Part shown: positions 39,934-48,462 of the stretch, in pieces
Position numbering within the stretch: the first letter of the stretch is position 1
Layout of the letters: each line of letters opens with the position of its first letter
DNA from: JACVRW01 sp963728495
Lineage (GTDB): Bacteria; Actinomycetota; Thermoleophilia; Solirubrobacterales; Thermoleophilaceae
Direction: 5' to 3'
Length of the DNA: 64,000 nt
NCBI GenBank assembly: GCA_963728495.1
Contig: CAVSKI010000011.1
Location: forward strand, 1-64,000
Program-made: the position numbers and the translations under genes
Notes under the pieces: model-generated
Databases searched by the model: none
What the model saw: only the letters and a program-made list of their open reading frames with translations
What the model was told of the DNA's origin: nothing

Positions 39934-40347
39934 TCAGTTCGCGCTCTGGGGCACAGCGCCGTACTGCTCGTCAGTGACGTGCTCGCCCCACGTGACCGGG
40001 CTGCCGGACTCGTCGTTCTGCTGCATGGCGATGTGGGCCATGAAGCGGTTCGGGGCCGCACCGTGCCAGTGGTTCTCGCCGGGCTCGAAGAAGACGCGGT
40101 CGCCTGGCCGGATGACCTCGATCGGGCCGCCTTCGCGCTGGCACAGGCCGGCGCCTTCGGTGACGAAGATCGTCTGGCCGTGCGGGTGGGTGTGCCAGGC
40201 GGTGCGCGCGCCGGGAACGAAGTGCACGAGCGCGGCGGCGAACGTCGAGCTTCCGGCGGGCGCGGCGACGGCGTCGATGTAGACCTCGCCGGTGAACCAG
40301 TCGGCGGGGCCCTTCTGGGTGTCGGTGGTCGAGCGGGTGATCTGCAT
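39934..40347 (-). CDS. Cupin protein (carboxymuconolactone-decarboxylase-associated type)
   Basis: 137 residues: FVPGARTAWHTHPHGQTIFVTEGAGLCQREGGPIEVIRPGDRVFFEPGENHWHGAAPNRFMAHIAMQQ. Motif 1 carries HTHPHGQ and motif 2 ENHWHG, giving a full His-rich metal site. The WHTHPxGQTL.VxxGxG..Q..GxPV..I.PGDVV.xPPGxKHWHGA pattern is common beside oxidoreductases. It is the first gene (minus strand) inside the tRNA-repeat-bracketed block, 15 bases after the aldo-keto reductase gene, so cotranscribed with it. Confidence 0.9.
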   Translation of the reverse strand: MQITRSTTDTQKGPADWFTGEVYIDAVAAPAGSSTFAAALVHFVPGARTAWHTHPHGQTIFVTEGAGLCQREGGPIEVIRPGDRVFFEPGENHWHGAAPNRFMAHIAMQQNDESGSPVTWGEHVTDEQYGAVPQSAN

Positions 40348-40362
40348 GAGGGCTCCTTCGGG

Positions 40363-41379
40363 CTAGCGCCGGCGCAGGGCGGGCTGGAGGACGTGCTCGC
40401 CGTAGCTGGTGTCGGCGGGGTTGAGGTTCACACCGGGGCGGACGATCTCGTCGATGCGGTCGAGGACGGCCTCGTCGAGCGTGACGGCGGCGGCGGGAAG
40501 CTGGCTGTCGAGCTGCTCCATGGTCCGCGGGCCGATGATCGCCGAGGTCACCGCGGGGTGGTTGACGACGAAGGCGATGGCCAGCTCGATGAGCGAGAGG
40601 CCGGCGTCGTCGGCGACCTGGGCAAGCTGCTGGACGGCTTCGAGCTTGCGCTGGTTGTCGGGTAGCGACATGTCGAAGCGCGCGGCGAGGCGCTGGCGGG
40701 CCGGTGAGGTCGGCGAACTGTCGGCCGTCCATTGTCCGGAGAGCCAGCCGCCGCCGAGCGGACTGTAGGTGAGGATGCCCATGCCGTGCCGCTGGGCGGT
40801 GGGCAGGACGTCGAGCTCGATGAGGCGCGTGAGCAGCGAGTAGGGCGGCTGGTCGGTGCGAAAGCGCTCCAGCCGGCGGTCGCGCGCGGTCCACTGGGCG
40901 TCGACGATCTCCGAACCCGAGTACGACGAGGAGCCGATGTAGCGCACCTTGCCGTGCTGGACGAGGTCGGTCAGCGCGTCGAGCGTCTCATCGACGTCCG
41001 TGTCGGGCGAGGGGCGATGTACCTGGTAGAGGTCGATCCAATCGGTTCCCAGGCGCCGCAACGAATCCTCGATCGCCTGGACGATCCAGCGGCGTGAGCC
41101 ACCGCGGCGGTTCGGATCGTCGCCCATCGGCATGAAGAACTTGGTTGCGAGGACCACGTCGTCGCGGCGGCCCCTGAGTGCCTTGCCGACGATGTCCTCC
41201 GACTCTCCGTCCGAGTAGACGTCGGCCGTGTCGACGAAGTTGATGCCGGCGTCGAGCGCGGCATGGATGATCCGGGTCGAGTCGTCGTGATCGGGATTGC
41301 CCCAGGCGCCGAACATCATCGTGCCGAGGCAGAGCTTTGAGACCTGGACGCCGGTGCGTCCCAGGGGGCGAAGTTGCAC
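40363..41379 (-). CDS. Aldo-keto reductase
   Basis: 338 residues from GTG 41379, which has AGGAG seven bases upstream. Fold and motifs: LRPLGRTGVQVSKLCLGTMMFG, catalytic Asp and Tyr in NFVDTADVYSDGESEDIVGKAL, Lys in VLATKF, His in DLYQVHRPS, NADPH-site GPRTMEQLDSQL. It reduces aldehydes or ketones with NADPH. Its closest relatives are the YajO/PdxI-like AKR groups. Likely an operon with the cupin and under the XRE regulator upstream. Confidence 0.92.
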   Translation of the reverse strand: MQLRPLGRTGVQVSKLCLGTMMFGAWGNPDHDDSTRIIHAALDAGINFVDTADVYSDGESEDIVGKALRGRRDDVVLATKFFMPMGDDPNRRGGSRRWIVQAIEDSLRRLGTDWIDLYQVHRPSPDTDVDETLDALTDLVQHGKVRYIGSSSYSGSEIVDAQWTARDRRLERFRTDQPPYSLLTRLIELDVLPTAQRHGMGILTYSPLGGGWLSGQWTADSSPTSPARQRLAARFDMSLPDNQRKLEAVQQLAQVADDAGLSLIELAIAFVVNHPAVTSAIIGPRTMEQLDSQLPAAAVTLDEAVLDRIDEIVRPGVNLNPADTSYGEHVLQPALRRR

Positions 41380-41416
41380 GGGTTGCTCCTGTTCCGGCGC
41401 CGGTGGTGCCGACGCG

Positions 41417-42307
41417 TTACTTGGGGTTTGGTGTGTTCTGGCGACGTGTGTCGACGTCGTCGGCGGTCGACGGCGTGGCCGCCCAGCTGGCGAGCAGGTC
41501 GAGGGCCTGCTGCGACGTTGAACCGGCCTGGGCCGTGAAGACAGCGACGGTGAGGCCATCGTCGGCGCTCAGCTCCATCGATTCGTAGCTGAGCTCGAGG
41601 TCGCCGACGACCGGATGGTGGATGTGCTTGGTGCCGGTGCTGTGGAAGCGCACGTTGTGCGCCGCCCAGCTGACGCGGAACTCGTCGCTGCGGGTCGACA
41701 GCTCGCCGATAAGGTCGGACAGCTGGCGGTCGTACGCGTTGGCACCTGCCTCGGAGCGCAGGTGGGCAACGAGCTCCGTCGCCACCCGCTTCCAGTCGGG
41801 ATAGAAGTCGACGGCGGCCGGATCGAGGAACGTGAAGCGGGCGCTGTTCGCCGGCTGTTCGCGGCTGTCGAACATCGGCGCATACAGCGCGCGGCCGAGC
41901 GCGTTGGCGCCGACCTGGTCGAGCCGGGCGTTGCGGACAAGTGCCGGGGCGGCGATCTGGTCGAGGATCTGTTGGACCACCGGCCGGATGCGCTGCTTGA
42001 TCGGTCGCGAGCGAGTCACGGCGACCGGACTCGCGGCGCGGGCGAGATCAAAGAGGTGCGCGCGCTCGGCGTCGTCGAGCTGGAGTGCGCGCGCGAGCGC
42101 TTCCAGCACGAGCTCGGAGACGCCGCTGACGTTGCCGCGCTCCAGTCGCTTGTAGTACTCGACGCTCATACCGGCGAGCGAGGCGACCTCCTCGCGGCGC
42201 AGGCCTGGCACGCGCCGCTTGCCGTAGTTGGGCAGACCCACTTGCTCGGGGGTGATCTTGGCCCGGCGTGTGGTCAGGAACTCGGCGATGTCGTTCGAGG
42301 CGTCCAC
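41417..42307 (-). CDS. XRE-family regulator with MmyB-like ligand-binding domain
   Basis: 296 residues from GTG 42307. The N-terminal helix-turn-helix reads EFLTTRRAKITPEQVGLPNYGKRRVPGLRREEVASLAGMSVEYYKRLERGNVSGVSELVLEALARALQLDD. The C-terminal half is the MmyB/PAS-like domain (VQQILDQIAAPALVRNARLDQVGANALGRALYAPMF; HHPVVGDLELSYESMEL), which is thought to bind a small hydrophobic ligand. It is divergent from the alcohol dehydrogenase gene with about 100 bases between starts, the usual arrangement for a regulator of the adjacent oxidoreductases. Confidence 0.92.
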   Translation of the reverse strand: MDASNDIAEFLTTRRAKITPEQVGLPNYGKRRVPGLRREEVASLAGMSVEYYKRLERGNVSGVSELVLEALARALQLDDAERAHLFDLARAASPVAVTRSRPIKQRIRPVVQQILDQIAAPALVRNARLDQVGANALGRALYAPMFDSREQPANSARFTFLDPAAVDFYPDWKRVATELVAHLRSEAGANAYDRQLSDLIGELSTRSDEFRVSWAAHNVRFHSTGTKHIHHPVVGDLELSYESMELSADDGLTVAVFTAQAGSTSQQALDLLASWAATPSTADDVDTRRQNTPNPK

Positions 42308-42344
42308 GGACGAAACGGTAGGCCCTCTCGACGAAGGGTGGGGT

Positions 42345-42391
42345 GCCCTGTCAGTACCCCTTTCACAGGGCCTCTCACCTTGTCGCGACAA
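42345..42391. promoter_or_regulatory. Divergent promoter with two candidate operators
   Basis: Between the XRE gene and the alcohol dehydrogenase gene: GCCCTGT-N13-ACAGGGC (42345-42371), and the perfect 12-base palindrome TTGTCGCGACAA (42380-42391). Both are well placed for control by the XRE/MmyB protein in both directions; assignment to that regulator is inference. Confidence 0.55.
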
Positions 42392-42408
42392 CCGCTTACC
42401 TTCGGGCC

Positions 42409-43449
42409 ATGCGAGCTGCCATCTTCAACGAGCCCCACTCCATAACCGTCGGTGAGCGACGCGACCCCGCCGTCGCCCAACCCACCGACGCGGTCGTCCG
42501 CGTCGTGCTCGCCTGCGTCTGCGGCTCCGACCTCTGGTACTACCGCGGCGACTCGCCGTTCGACCCCGGCCCCATCGGGCATGAATTCATCGGGGTCGTC
42601 GAAGACGTCGGCGCCGAGGTGCGTAACGTCGCAAAGGGCGACCTGGTCGTCTGCCCGTTCGCCATCAGCGACGGCACCTGCCCGCACTGCCGGCACGGCA
42701 TCACGACCGCCTGCGCCAACGGCGGCTTCTTCCCCGTCATGAACGGCGACGGCGGCCAGGGCGAGGCAGTACGCGTTCCGCTCGCCGACGGCACGCTCGT
42801 ATCCGTCCCCGGCTCAGGGCACTCCGACGAGATGCTGCGCTCGCTGCTCACACTGTCCGATGTGATGGGCACTGGCCACCACGCGGCCGTCTGCGCCGAC
42901 GTCAAGCCGGGAGAGACCGTTGCGGTCGTCGGCGACGGCGCCGTCGGCCTCTCCGCCGTGCTGGCCGCCAAGCGCCTCGGCGCCGAGCGGATCATCGCCT
43001 TGAGCCGCCATCAGGACCGTCAGGAGCTTGCCCGCGCGTTCGGCGCGACCGACATCGTCGCCGAGCGGGGCGACGAGGCGATCGAGAAGGTCAAGGAAAT
43101 GACCGCCGGCGTTGGCGTCGACGCGACGCTCGAGTGCGTCGGCACCGACCAGGCGATGACGACTGCCCTCGGAGTTGCACGCCCCGGCTCGACGGTCGGT
43201 TACGTCGGCGTCCCCCACGGCGTCGAGCTGCCGGTCGAGCCGATGTTCTTCAGGAACGTCGGCGTGCAGGGAGGTCCCGCACCGGCCCGCGCCTACCTCC
43301 CCGAACTGCTCGACGACGTCCTCAACGGCCAGATCGAGCCGGGACGCGTTCTCGATTATGAGACCAACCTCGACGGCATCGCCGACGCCTATGCCGCAAT
43401 GGAAGAGCGCCGCGCGATCAAGTCCCTCGTCCGCGTCGGGACGGTCTGA
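42409..43449 (+). CDS. Zinc-dependent alcohol dehydrogenase (MDR)
   Basis: 346 residues: MRAAIFNEPHSITVGERRDP, catalytic zinc site CVCGSDLW and IGHEFIGVV, structural zinc cysteines in GTCPHCRHGITTAC, and NAD(P) Rossmann motif VAVVGDGAVGLSAVLAAKRLGAERI. All ligands appear present, so active alcohol/aldehyde oxidoreductase activity is expected. It is followed after 6 bases by the second aldo-keto reductase, probably in the same transcript. Confidence 0.93.
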   Translation: MRAAIFNEPHSITVGERRDPAVAQPTDAVVRVVLACVCGSDLWYYRGDSPFDPGPIGHEFIGVVEDVGAEVRNVAKGDLVVCPFAISDGTCPHCRHGITTACANGGFFPVMNGDGGQGEAVRVPLADGTLVSVPGSGHSDEMLRSLLTLSDVMGTGHHAAVCADVKPGETVAVVGDGAVGLSAVLAAKRLGAERIIALSRHQDRQELARAFGATDIVAERGDEAIEKVKEMTAGVGVDATLECVGTDQAMTTALGVARPGSTVGYVGVPHGVELPVEPMFFRNVGVQGGPAPARAYLPELLDDVLNGQIEPGRVLDYETNLDGIADAYAAMEERRAIKSLVRVGTV

Positions 43450-43455
43450 GCATGA

Positions 43456-44334
43456 GTGTCCTCCCTGGGGGCCAGACTCCCGAACCAGATTCCTCAGCTC
43501 ACGTTCAACAACGGTGTGACGATGCCCGTCCTCGGCTTCGGCGTCTATCAGATCCCCGCCGACCAGACCGAGCAGGCTGTCAGCGACGCGCTGGCCGCCG
43601 GCTACCGCTCCCTGGACACCGCCGCCGCCTACCGAAACGAGGAAGCCGTCGGCCGCGCCATCGCCGCCAGCGGCATTCCGCGCACCGAGCTGTTCGTCAC
43701 CACCAAGCTCTGGATCCAGGACGTCGGCAAGGGCAACGCGAAGCGGGCGTTCGAGGCGTCACTGAAGCGGCTCGGACTCGGCTACGTCGACCTGTACCTC
43801 ATCCACCAGCCCTTCGGCGACTACTACAGCTCTTGGCGCGAGATGCAGGAGCTCAACCGCGAGGGCCTGGCCAAGGCCATCGGCGTGTCGAACTTCTACC
43901 CGGACCGGCTCGTTGACCTGGTCGCGCACAACGAGGTCACGCCGGCCGTCAACCAGGTCGAGACCCACCCGTTCAACCAACGCACAGCCGACCAGGCGGT
44001 CATGCGCGAGCACGGCGTGCAGATCGAATCCTGGGGCCCCTTCGCCGAAGGCCAAAACAACATCTTCTCCGACCCGGTCCTCAGCGAGACCGGTGCCGCG
44101 CACGACAAGTCCGTCGCTCAGGTCGTCCTGCGCTGGCTCATCCAGCGCGACGTCATCGTCATCCCTAAGTCCGTGCGGCCCGAGCGGATGCGCGAGAACA
44201 TCGACGTCTTCGACTTCGAGCTCACCGACGACGAGATGGCCCGCATCGCCGCCATGGACACCCGCACCACGCTGTTTTTCGACCACGCCGACCCCGAGTG
44301 GGTCAGCCGGCTCAACAGCGTCCGCGTCGACTGA
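43456..44334 (+). CDS. Aldo-keto reductase (AKR5/2,5-DKG reductase-like)
   Basis: 292 residues from GTG 43456. IPQLTFNNGVTMPVLGFGVYQI at the start; catalytic Asp and Tyr in RSLDTAAAYRNEEAVGRAI, Lys in FVTTKLWIQD, His in DLYLIHQPFGDYY, and the cofactor-binding end VIVIPKSVRPERMRENIDVFDFELTDDEM. All four catalytic residues are present. ATG 43452 in another frame is not used. It ends 37 bases before the right-hand tRNA-like repeat. Confidence 0.92.
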   Translation: MSSLGARLPNQIPQLTFNNGVTMPVLGFGVYQIPADQTEQAVSDALAAGYRSLDTAAAYRNEEAVGRAIAASGIPRTELFVTTKLWIQDVGKGNAKRAFEASLKRLGLGYVDLYLIHQPFGDYYSSWREMQELNREGLAKAIGVSNFYPDRLVDLVAHNEVTPAVNQVETHPFNQRTADQAVMREHGVQIESWGPFAEGQNNIFSDPVLSETGAAHDKSVAQVVLRWLIQRDVIVIPKSVRPERMRENIDVFDFELTDDEMARIAAMDTRTTLFFDHADPEWVSRLNSVRVD

Positions 44335-44371
44335 CGACGAGCATGGCGGGCGCCGAGCGCGCGGAGGGGTC

Positions 44372-44400
44372 GCGGGTTCGAGTCCCGTCGCTCACCCTCA
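44372..44400 (+). repeat. Right-hand copy of the 29-bp tRNA-3'-end repeat
   Basis: GCGGGTTCGAGTCCCG-TCGCTCACCCTCA. Identical to 39822-39850 except one base (T for A). It has T-loop GTTCGAGTC, the matched T-stem and the acceptor end of a tRNA, probably tRNA-His, but no upstream tRNA body. With the left copy it frames a 4.5-kb, five-gene block. Confidence 0.8.
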
Positions 44401-44506
44401 ACGCAACCTCTGGCCCAGCGCTCTTCGAGCCTAAGAAAGACGGCTGGCACCAGATGTGAGCAGGTCTTTCAAGGCGCCGGTTCGGGAATATCGCCGCTCT
44501 TGGCGC

Positions 44507-45064
44507 TCAGGACCCGAAGTCGGTCGTGTAGGTGATCGCGCCGCCCACGCCCGGGACGGGAGTCCCGCGCTTGACGCCGATGCCGACCACCGTGAAGCGG
44601 CCCTCGAGGATGTTGTCTCGGTGACTGGCGCTATTCATCCAGGACCTAACGATGGCGCGTGGCGTGCTGCGTGATCTGGCGCCCCATCCGATGTTCTCGC
44701 CGACGGTCCACCTCTGACGGCCGTCCATCCAACCCGTGCCGGCGATGCGACCAGTGAAGTTCCGGCCGGAGAGCGAGTCGTGCTCGAAGTACCGCTTTGT
44801 GACCATCTCGCGTGAGTGGCCCAGGGCAGCGCGTGACAGCCGGTCGTCCATCTTCAAGGCGCTCAGGCCGTGTTTGGCGCGCTCGCCGTTGAGCAGGCAG
44901 TGTGTGTCGGCGCGAACTGTCGCGACGGTCATCGTGCTGGGTTTGCCGGCAGCCGAGCTGCACGGTGAGTCCGCGGCGGCCACGGCGGGGACGCCGGTGA
45001 GGGCGCAGCCGGCGAGGACCACCGGAGCGAGCCGGCCGAGCCGGCGAGGGATTGCAAAGCGCAT
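44507..45064 (-). CDS. Secreted CAP/SCP-domain protein
   Basis: 185 residues with a signal peptide (LGRLAPVVLAGCALTGVPAVAAA) and a CAP domain: HCLLNGERAKHGLSALKMDDRLSRAALGHSREMVTKRYFEHDS ... WTVGENIGWGARSRSTPRAIVRSWMNSASHRDNILEGRFTVVGIGV. The conserved His of HS, the GENI and the SxxHRxNIL motifs are present. Two Cys after the signal may form a disulfide. Secreted, function unknown; similar to YkwD. Confidence 0.9.
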   Translation of the reverse strand: MRFAIPRRLGRLAPVVLAGCALTGVPAVAAADSPCSSAAGKPSTMTVATVRADTHCLLNGERAKHGLSALKMDDRLSRAALGHSREMVTKRYFEHDSLSGRNFTGRIAGTGWMDGRQRWTVGENIGWGARSRSTPRAIVRSWMNSASHRDNILEGRFTVVGIGVKRGTPVPGVGGAITYTTDFGS

Positions 45065-45357
45065 GAGGCACCTCCATCAGTCTGGGGGCCAACTGCTCCC
45101 GAGACTCCTTCGGTGGTCCGGCTAACTCCTCAATGGAGTCCCGTGGCTTTGCGGACCCGCCTCGCGGTCGGGGGTGCCTTTGTCGGGGAAGTGCTGGTCG
45201 ATCAGTGCTGCACAGAACTACTGTCAGTCCTGCGTAGAACTACTATCGGCATCTGGCCCCAGAACTTGAGCGGGCCTCAAAGAAGTATCCCGAGCGCGGC
45301 CGTCATTGCCGCTCGGCGATGAGCACATAGGAGGCTCTCAAAAGGGAACATCGGCTC
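45065..45357. other. Intergenic region with direct repeats upstream of the kinase
   Basis: The region contains AGAACTACTGTC (45214-45225) and AGAACTACTATC (45236-45247), 22 bases start-to-start (about two helical turns). This spacing suits cooperative binding by a dimeric regulator and may control the histidine kinase at 45358. Confidence 0.45.
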
Positions 45358-47463
45358 GTGCTCGCCGAGGATCGATCCATATCCAGGGCGGGGGTTACCC
45401 GAACCATCGTGGGGCTTCGCCCGTGGCAAAATTCCGCCCGACGCTTGGAGTCATTGCTGTCACTCAGGTCGCCTGCCCCGGCGGCGCGCTACACGGCCTC
45501 CATTGGGCTGGTGGCCGCGGCGTACTACTTCACGGGGCGGCTCGGTCTGGAGCTGGCGTACCTGGACGGGGCCGTCGCTGCGTTGTGGCCGCCTGCGGGC
45601 CTGGGCCTGGCGGTGCTGTTCCTGTATGGGCCGCGCCTCTGGCCGGGCATCGCGATCGGCGACCTGCTGCTGGCTGATTTCTCCACGCCGCTCGGCACGG
45701 TCGTCGGGCAGACGGTCGGAAACACGCTCGCGCTGATCGTCGCTGCTCTGCTACTGCGCCGCCTGGGCGCTCGCGCGAGCCTCGAGCGAACCTCCGACGT
45801 GCTCATGCTCGTCCTCTGCGCCGTCGCTGCCGCGCTGGTCAGCGCCGCCTTCGGGCCGATGGCACTCCGCCTTGGCGGTGTGGTACCGACTGATGAGCTC
45901 GGCCGCGTCTTCCGCACCTGGACGCTCAGCGACTTCACCGGCGTGCTCGTCGTAGCACCGGTCGTCGTCACGTGGGCCGCGAGCGGCTTGAGGGGGATCC
46001 GCCGGCGTGATGTCATCGAGGGGCTAATCGGACTCGCGGTGCTCGTCGTGCTGGCCGAGCTGGCGCCACAACGCGACGTCCCCTACATCGTTTTTCCCGT
46101 GCTGCTGTGGGCGGCGCTCCGCCTGGGCCCGCGCGGGGCCGCCACGGCGATCCTGGTGGTCAGTTCGATCACCGTTTGGAACACATCCCGGGAGGAGGGG
46201 CCGTTCGTACGAGGCTCGATCACGGACAGCCTCCTCGCCACGCAGTTCTTCGTGGCCACGGCGGCGGTCACGGCGCTCGTGCTCGCGGCCGTGACCGCTG
46301 AGCGCATTCGAGCGGCACGGGCTCTCGCGGCCAGCGAGGCCGGCCAGCGGGTGCTCGCCGACGAGCAGGCAGCGTTGCGGAGGGTCGCCACGCTAGTTGC
46401 TGCCGAGGCGCCTCCTCGGACGGTCTTCCAGCAGGTGACCGAGGAGGTCGGCCGGCTTTTGAGGTTCCCGGGGGCGGCCGTGGTTCAGTACGGTCACGCC
46501 CATGCGGCGACGGTCGTAGCCGTTTGGAGCGAGAACGGCAGGGACCCCTTGCCGGTGGGTGAGTCGCTCGAGCTTGACAGCGGCGGCGTGGCAGGAAAGG
46601 TGTTGCGCACTGGCACCGCGCAGCGCATGGAGCGCTACGACGAGGCGGCCGGCAGGGTCTCGAAGGCACTGCGTGAAGCCGGCTACCGCGCGGCGGTCGC
46701 GGCGCCGGTCAGGGTCGCGGGCCGTCTCTGGGGAGCGCTCGTCGCCGCAACTGCGGCGGACGCGCCGCTGGCACGTGGGCTCGAACAGCGGTTGTGCGAC
46801 TTCGCGGACCTGGTCGGACAGGCGCTGTCGAACGCGGACGCCCGCGAGCGGCTTGCCGAATCGCGCGCCGAACTCGTCGAGGCAAGCGATGCCGAGCGTC
46901 GCCGACTGGAACGGAACCTGCATGACGGCGCCCAGCAGCGGCTGGTCTCCGTCGCGCTCGACCTGCGAATCGCGAAGTCGAAGCTAGGAGCCGAGCCGAC
47001 AGTCGCCCGCCAGGCGATCGATGCCGCGGAGGAGGACCTGGCCTCTGGGCTTGAGGAACTGCGCGACCTCGCGCGCGGCTTGCACCCGATGGTCTTGGAG
47101 GACCGTGGCCTCGGCCCGGCGCTGAATGCGCTTCTCTCGCGCGCGGCTGTACCGGTGGATGTCGAAGAACTACCCGCTGAGCGTCTGGCCGCGCCCGTCG
47201 AGACGGCCGCCTACTACGTAGTCGCCGAGACGGTCACCAATGTGGCGAAGTATGCCCAGGCCTCCCACGCGACAGTGGCCATCCAGCGATCGAACGGATT
47301 TGCGACGGTGACGGTTTCGGACGACGGCGTGGGCGGTGCCGATCCCGCTCGCGGCTCCGGGCTGCGCGGCCTGGCGGCCCGCGTGGAAGCGCTCAACGGC
47401 CGACTCGAAGTGGACAGCCGGCCTCAGGAAGGCACCCGCATCAGAGCCCTGATCCCTGTCTGA
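45358..47463 (+). CDS. MASE1-GAF sensor histidine kinase (HisKA_3 type)
   Basis: 701 residues from GTG 45358. Residues about 45-310 form a MASE1-like eight-helix membrane sensor (AAYYFTGRLGLELAYLDGAVAALWPPAGLGLAVLFLYG). About 340-490 is a GAF domain. HisKA_3 dimerisation/phosphoacceptor follows with His522 in RRRLERNLHDGAQQRLVSVALDLR, then HATPase_c with VVAETVTNVAKYAQAS and DDGVGGADPARGSGLRGLAARVEALNG. NarL-type kinases need a LuxR response regulator, but none is adjacent: orphan kinase. Confidence 0.92.
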   Translation: MLAEDRSISRAGVTRTIVGLRPWQNSARRLESLLSLRSPAPAARYTASIGLVAAAYYFTGRLGLELAYLDGAVAALWPPAGLGLAVLFLYGPRLWPGIAIGDLLLADFSTPLGTVVGQTVGNTLALIVAALLLRRLGARASLERTSDVLMLVLCAVAAALVSAAFGPMALRLGGVVPTDELGRVFRTWTLSDFTGVLVVAPVVVTWAASGLRGIRRRDVIEGLIGLAVLVVLAELAPQRDVPYIVFPVLLWAALRLGPRGAATAILVVSSITVWNTSREEGPFVRGSITDSLLATQFFVATAAVTALVLAAVTAERIRAARALAASEAGQRVLADEQAALRRVATLVAAEAPPRTVFQQVTEEVGRLLRFPGAAVVQYGHAHAATVVAVWSENGRDPLPVGESLELDSGGVAGKVLRTGTAQRMERYDEAAGRVSKALREAGYRAAVAAPVRVAGRLWGALVAATAADAPLARGLEQRLCDFADLVGQALSNADARERLAESRAELVEASDAERRRLERNLHDGAQQRLVSVALDLRIAKSKLGAEPTVARQAIDAAEEDLASGLEELRDLARGLHPMVLEDRGLGPALNALLSRAAVPVDVEELPAERLAAPVETAAYYVVAETVTNVAKYAQASHATVAIQRSNGFATVTVSDDGVGGADPARGSGLRGLAARVEALNGRLEVDSRPQEGTRIRALIPV

Positions 47464-47754
47464 CCGATGTCTTGCAGGCCTGCGTAGCACCCTGAGTACG
47501 ACGTGGGACTGGTGCGCGCGCTCGTCCTGAAGTAGGAGACGCAGGTCCCTACTTGCGCCCGATGTGCGGCGGTCCCGCCGACCGTAGCGTGGGAGAGGCA
47601 ATGAGCGCGACCGAAACCAGCGGCGAGGACGCTTGAACGTGGCCGCGATCGAGATCGACTCGATCACCCAAGCGCTTCGGGCCCACGCAGGCCGTGGACT
47701 CTGCTTTCGGAGGTCGCGCAGAGCGTCGACGACGCAGAGCAAGGAGAGACAGAC
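47464..47754. other. Intergenic region
   Basis: About 290 bases. AGTAGG ... CCTACT around 47532-47554 could form a weak hairpin after the kinase gene. AAGGAG lies before ATG 47755. No response-regulator remnant is seen here. Confidence 0.35.
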
Positions 47755-48336
47755 ATGCGGAAAGTGGTGATGGGAATGATGACCACCCTGAACGGGCGGC
47801 TCGACGATCCCGCGGCCTGGGTGACCGGGGTCCCGGACGATCTGTACGCCGAGCTCGATCGCCTGTACGGCACCTTCGACACGATTCTCGTCGGTCGCAC
47901 CACATACGAGGAGATGTTCGAGTACTGGCCACGTGCCGAGACCGCGGAGGACGGGTCAGAGCACAGCAAGAGCATGGCCCGCAAGATGAACGCCTACAAG
48001 AAGTATGTCTTCACCGGCGCCACGGAGAAGACGGCGCTCGAGTGGAACAACGCGGAGCACGTGTTGGCGCGCGGTGACGAGGACATCGTTGCGTTCGTCA
48101 ACGAGCTGAAGGCTCAACCGGGAGGCGACATCCACCTCTCGGGCGGTGCCACGCTGGCGCAGAGCATCGTCCGCCTCGGCTTGGTCGACCGGTACCACCT
48201 CGTCGTCCATCCGGTCGTCTCCGATGGCTTGCGCTGGTTCGACCAGATCGAAGAACAGCGCGCGATGAAGTTGCTGAGTGCCACCGCGTACTCGAACGGA
48301 GTCGTGGGCGTGTACTACGACCCCGAGGGGGACTGA
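47755..48336 (+). CDS. Dihydrofolate reductase-family protein (RibD C-terminal type)
   Basis: 193 residues, MRKVVMGMMTTLNGRLDDPAAWVTGVPDDLYAELDRLYGTFDTILVGRTTYEEMFEYWP ... GGDIHLSGGATLAQSIVRLGLVDRYHLVVHPVVSDGLRWF. RibD_C fold with the LSGGATLAQSIVRLGLVD cofactor block. Paralogue of 37694. Stand-alone reductase of unknown substrate; complete. Confidence 0.9.
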   Translation: MRKVVMGMMTTLNGRLDDPAAWVTGVPDDLYAELDRLYGTFDTILVGRTTYEEMFEYWPRAETAEDGSEHSKSMARKMNAYKKYVFTGATEKTALEWNNAEHVLARGDEDIVAFVNELKAQPGGDIHLSGGATLAQSIVRLGLVDRYHLVVHPVVSDGLRWFDQIEEQRAMKLLSATAYSNGVVGVYYDPEGD

Positions 48337-48462
48337 TCCGCAATCTCAAGCGCCACCAGCTCGCGGACTCATATTGTGAGTGACCAAGGTCGGCCTGCGC
48401 GGGGGAAACCGCTGGCTGCGCAACCAGGAGCCCTGAACCGGGTTAGCGTCAACAAGCAACCA

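Noticed and set aside
39971..40894. 307-codon Arg/Pro-rich frame overlapping the cupin and aldo-keto reductase genes
   Set aside because: Out-of-frame translation on the same strand; composition is typical of high-GC shadow frames.
43452..43916. ATG 43452 as the start of a different gene
   Set aside because: Its frame becomes Arg/Pro-rich; the GTG at 43456 opens the frame with full aldo-keto reductase homology.
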